Part shown: positions 5,704 to 6,677 of the stretch, in pieces
Numbering within the stretch: the first letter of the stretch is position 1
Layout of the letters: each line of letters starts with the position of its first letter
Source: Candidatus Sifarchaeum subterraneum
Lineage (GTDB): Archaea > Asgardarchaeota > Sifarchaeia > Sifarchaeales > Sifarchaeaceae
DNA length: 6,677 nucleotides
Direction: 5' to 3'
NCBI GenBank assembly: GCA_016292335.1
Contig: JAECRX010000189.1
Span: 1-6,677, forward strand
Program-made: the position numbers and the translations under genes
The notes under the pieces: model-generated
Told to the model about the DNA's origin: nothing
Seen by the model: only the letters and a program-made list of their open reading frames with translations
Databases searched by the model: none

Positions 5704-6677
5704 CTAGACAAACATTCCAGTCGGTTTATTTTTGTAATTATTTTTTAATTTATTCAAATTTTTTCTCAAAAAATCCTCTGTAATTATTTCTTTTTCTTCA
5801 AGGATCGTTTGATGTAAGGCATTTTTCAACATATTTTTAAGGTCCCGCCCGGAAAAGTTTTGGGTCTCTAAAGCGATCTTTTTGAAATTTGTCTCAACTT
5901 TAACTGGCAGTTTATTGGCATAAAGCCTTAGGATTTCTTCTCTCTCGGCTAGATCAGGAAGCTTAAATTGAACCTCTTCCTCGAATCGGGATTTCAGAGC
6001 TGTATCTAATAGATCTGACCGATTTGTAGCTCCAATTGTTACCATTCCAGAGTTTATTTCTAGGTCATCTAGTTCTCCTAATAGGGAACCAACAATTTCT
6101 GTGACATCGCCTCTAATTGATTGGTAACGACGGTCCAGTCCAATGGCATCTAATTCATCAATAAAAACAACACAGGGTGCTTCCTCTCTAGCTGAGGCAA
6201 ATAGTCTTCTCACCCTCTTGGGGCCATCTCCAACGAATAAGCCGATTAGATTGGTAGCTTTTACCAAAGAAAAAGGGACTTTACATGAATTTGCAAGCGC
6301 TTTAGCCATCATTGTTTTCCCGGTTCCAGGTGGCCCAACAAAGAGAATATTTCGAGGGGCCCATTCTCCAAAAGACTCAGGATCTTCTAGATACTTTTGA
6401 ATTATTATGCACTTATTTTTGGCTTTTTGATGGCCAACAATATCTGAGAAGATCACGTTCGGTATTTTCTTTGGTGTTTCTTTTGGAGTCTTAGGGATGG
6501 ATTCCAAAATGATCTCGGTTCTTTTAGTGATTTTTCCTTCTGGAATTGCCTCAACTACTTCAAATGCAAAGTCTGGGAACATGAACTGGTCAAACAAGAA
6601 ATCTCCCTTTCTAACATAGAAGTCTGACCATTGTTCTATTCCATAAGCTTGGAATAAACGAGGATTCGTGGTTATAA
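5704..6677 (-). CDS. Small archaeal single-domain AAA ATPase, 5' end beyond the window
   Basis: Classical AAA ATPase of the small archaeal type resembling the M. jannaschii MJ1494-like proteins (from memory); substrate unknown. The frame is open to 6677 with no stop: upstream of TTG 6597 it reads QYGIEQWSDFYVRKGDFL, so the gene starts outside the window. Numbered from 6597: the N-terminal domain runs through FPDFAFEVVEAIPEG (7-21), then a Pro/Lys linker (34-45), IVGHQKAK (53-60), Walker A GPPGTGKT (88-95), pore loop LIGLFVGDGPKR (117-128), Walker B VVFIDELDAI (143-152), sensor-1 ATN (190-192), the arginine-finger region ALKSRFEEEV (200-209) and sensor-2 SGRDLKN (249-255). All catalytic elements are intact. 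A lysine/asparagine-rich tail ends in Met-Phe-Val, resembling a proteasome-docking HbYX motif. It lies upstream of the UPF0200/UPF0201 genes on the same strand. Confidence 0.9.
   Translation of the reverse strand, partial: ITTNPRLFQAYGIEQWSDFYVRKGDFLFDQFMFPDFAFEVVEAIPEGKITKRTEIILESIPKTPKETPKKIPNVIFSDIVGHQKAKNKCIIIQKYLEDPESFGEWAPRNILFVGPPGTGKTMMAKALANSCKVPFSLVKATNLIGLFVGDGPKRVRRLFASAREEAPCVVFIDELDAIGLDRRYQSIRGDVTEIVGSLLGELDDLEINSGMVTIGATNRSDLLDTALKSRFEEEVQFKLPDLAEREEILRLYANKLPVKVETNFKKIALETQNFSGRDLKNMLKNALHQTILEEKEIITEDFLRKNLNKLKNNYKNKPTGMFV

Noticed and set aside
6143..6494. Plus-strand open frames opposite the AAA ATPase
   Set aside because: They overlap Walker A and B coding on the other strand and resemble no family.

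Overview
The window is chromosomal DNA from a low-GC archaeon. Five things point to archaea: a membrane-anchored LonB-type Lon, a THUMP/TrmG10-type tRNA m2G10 methylase, a short-form RNase Z, the archaeal family pair UPF0200 (P-loop kinase-like) and UPF0201 (RNA-binding), and TATA-like boxes upstream of several genes. The lineage cannot be fixed by eye. A TACK-type archaeon (Nitrososphaerota or Bathyarchaeia) is my low-confidence guess from gene content and the short, single-copy housekeeping layout. I see no insertion sequence, CRISPR array, tRNA or rRNA.

Layout. Positions 1-1176 (minus) hold the AAA+ module of LonB, cut by the left edge before its protease domain and interrupted by an in-frame TGA at 106-108. 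Positions 1177-1656 are a long AT-rich divergent intergenic region with candidate promoters and two inverted repeats. On the plus strand prs (PRPP synthase), trmG10 and rnz follow, the last two only a few bases apart. They converge at about 4590-4605 with a minus-strand series that reads, in transcription order, a small archaeal AAA ATPase (entering from the right edge), the UPF0200 P-loop protein and the UPF0201 RNA-binding protein.

Function. The plus-strand group combines nucleotide precursor supply (PRPP) with tRNA maturation (m2G10 modification and 3'-end processing). The minus-strand group joins a nucleotide-kinase-like protein to a putative RNA-binding protein. The two ATPases at the window ends are probably protein quality-control machines: LonB is a membrane protease, and the AAA protein ends in a tail resembling the HbYX proteasome-docking motif.

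The most interesting points are these. First, the stop codon in lonB is followed by 35 codons of perfectly family-like sequence in the same frame. Second, the UPF0200 gene has no ordinary start codon in front of its P-loop but has a well-placed Shine-Dalgarno (SD). Third, prs and rnz have similar GGAGTG-like SD sites that point to non-ATG initiators. Nothing here looks like a wholly new multi-gene system; the region is mainly conserved archaeal housekeeping.
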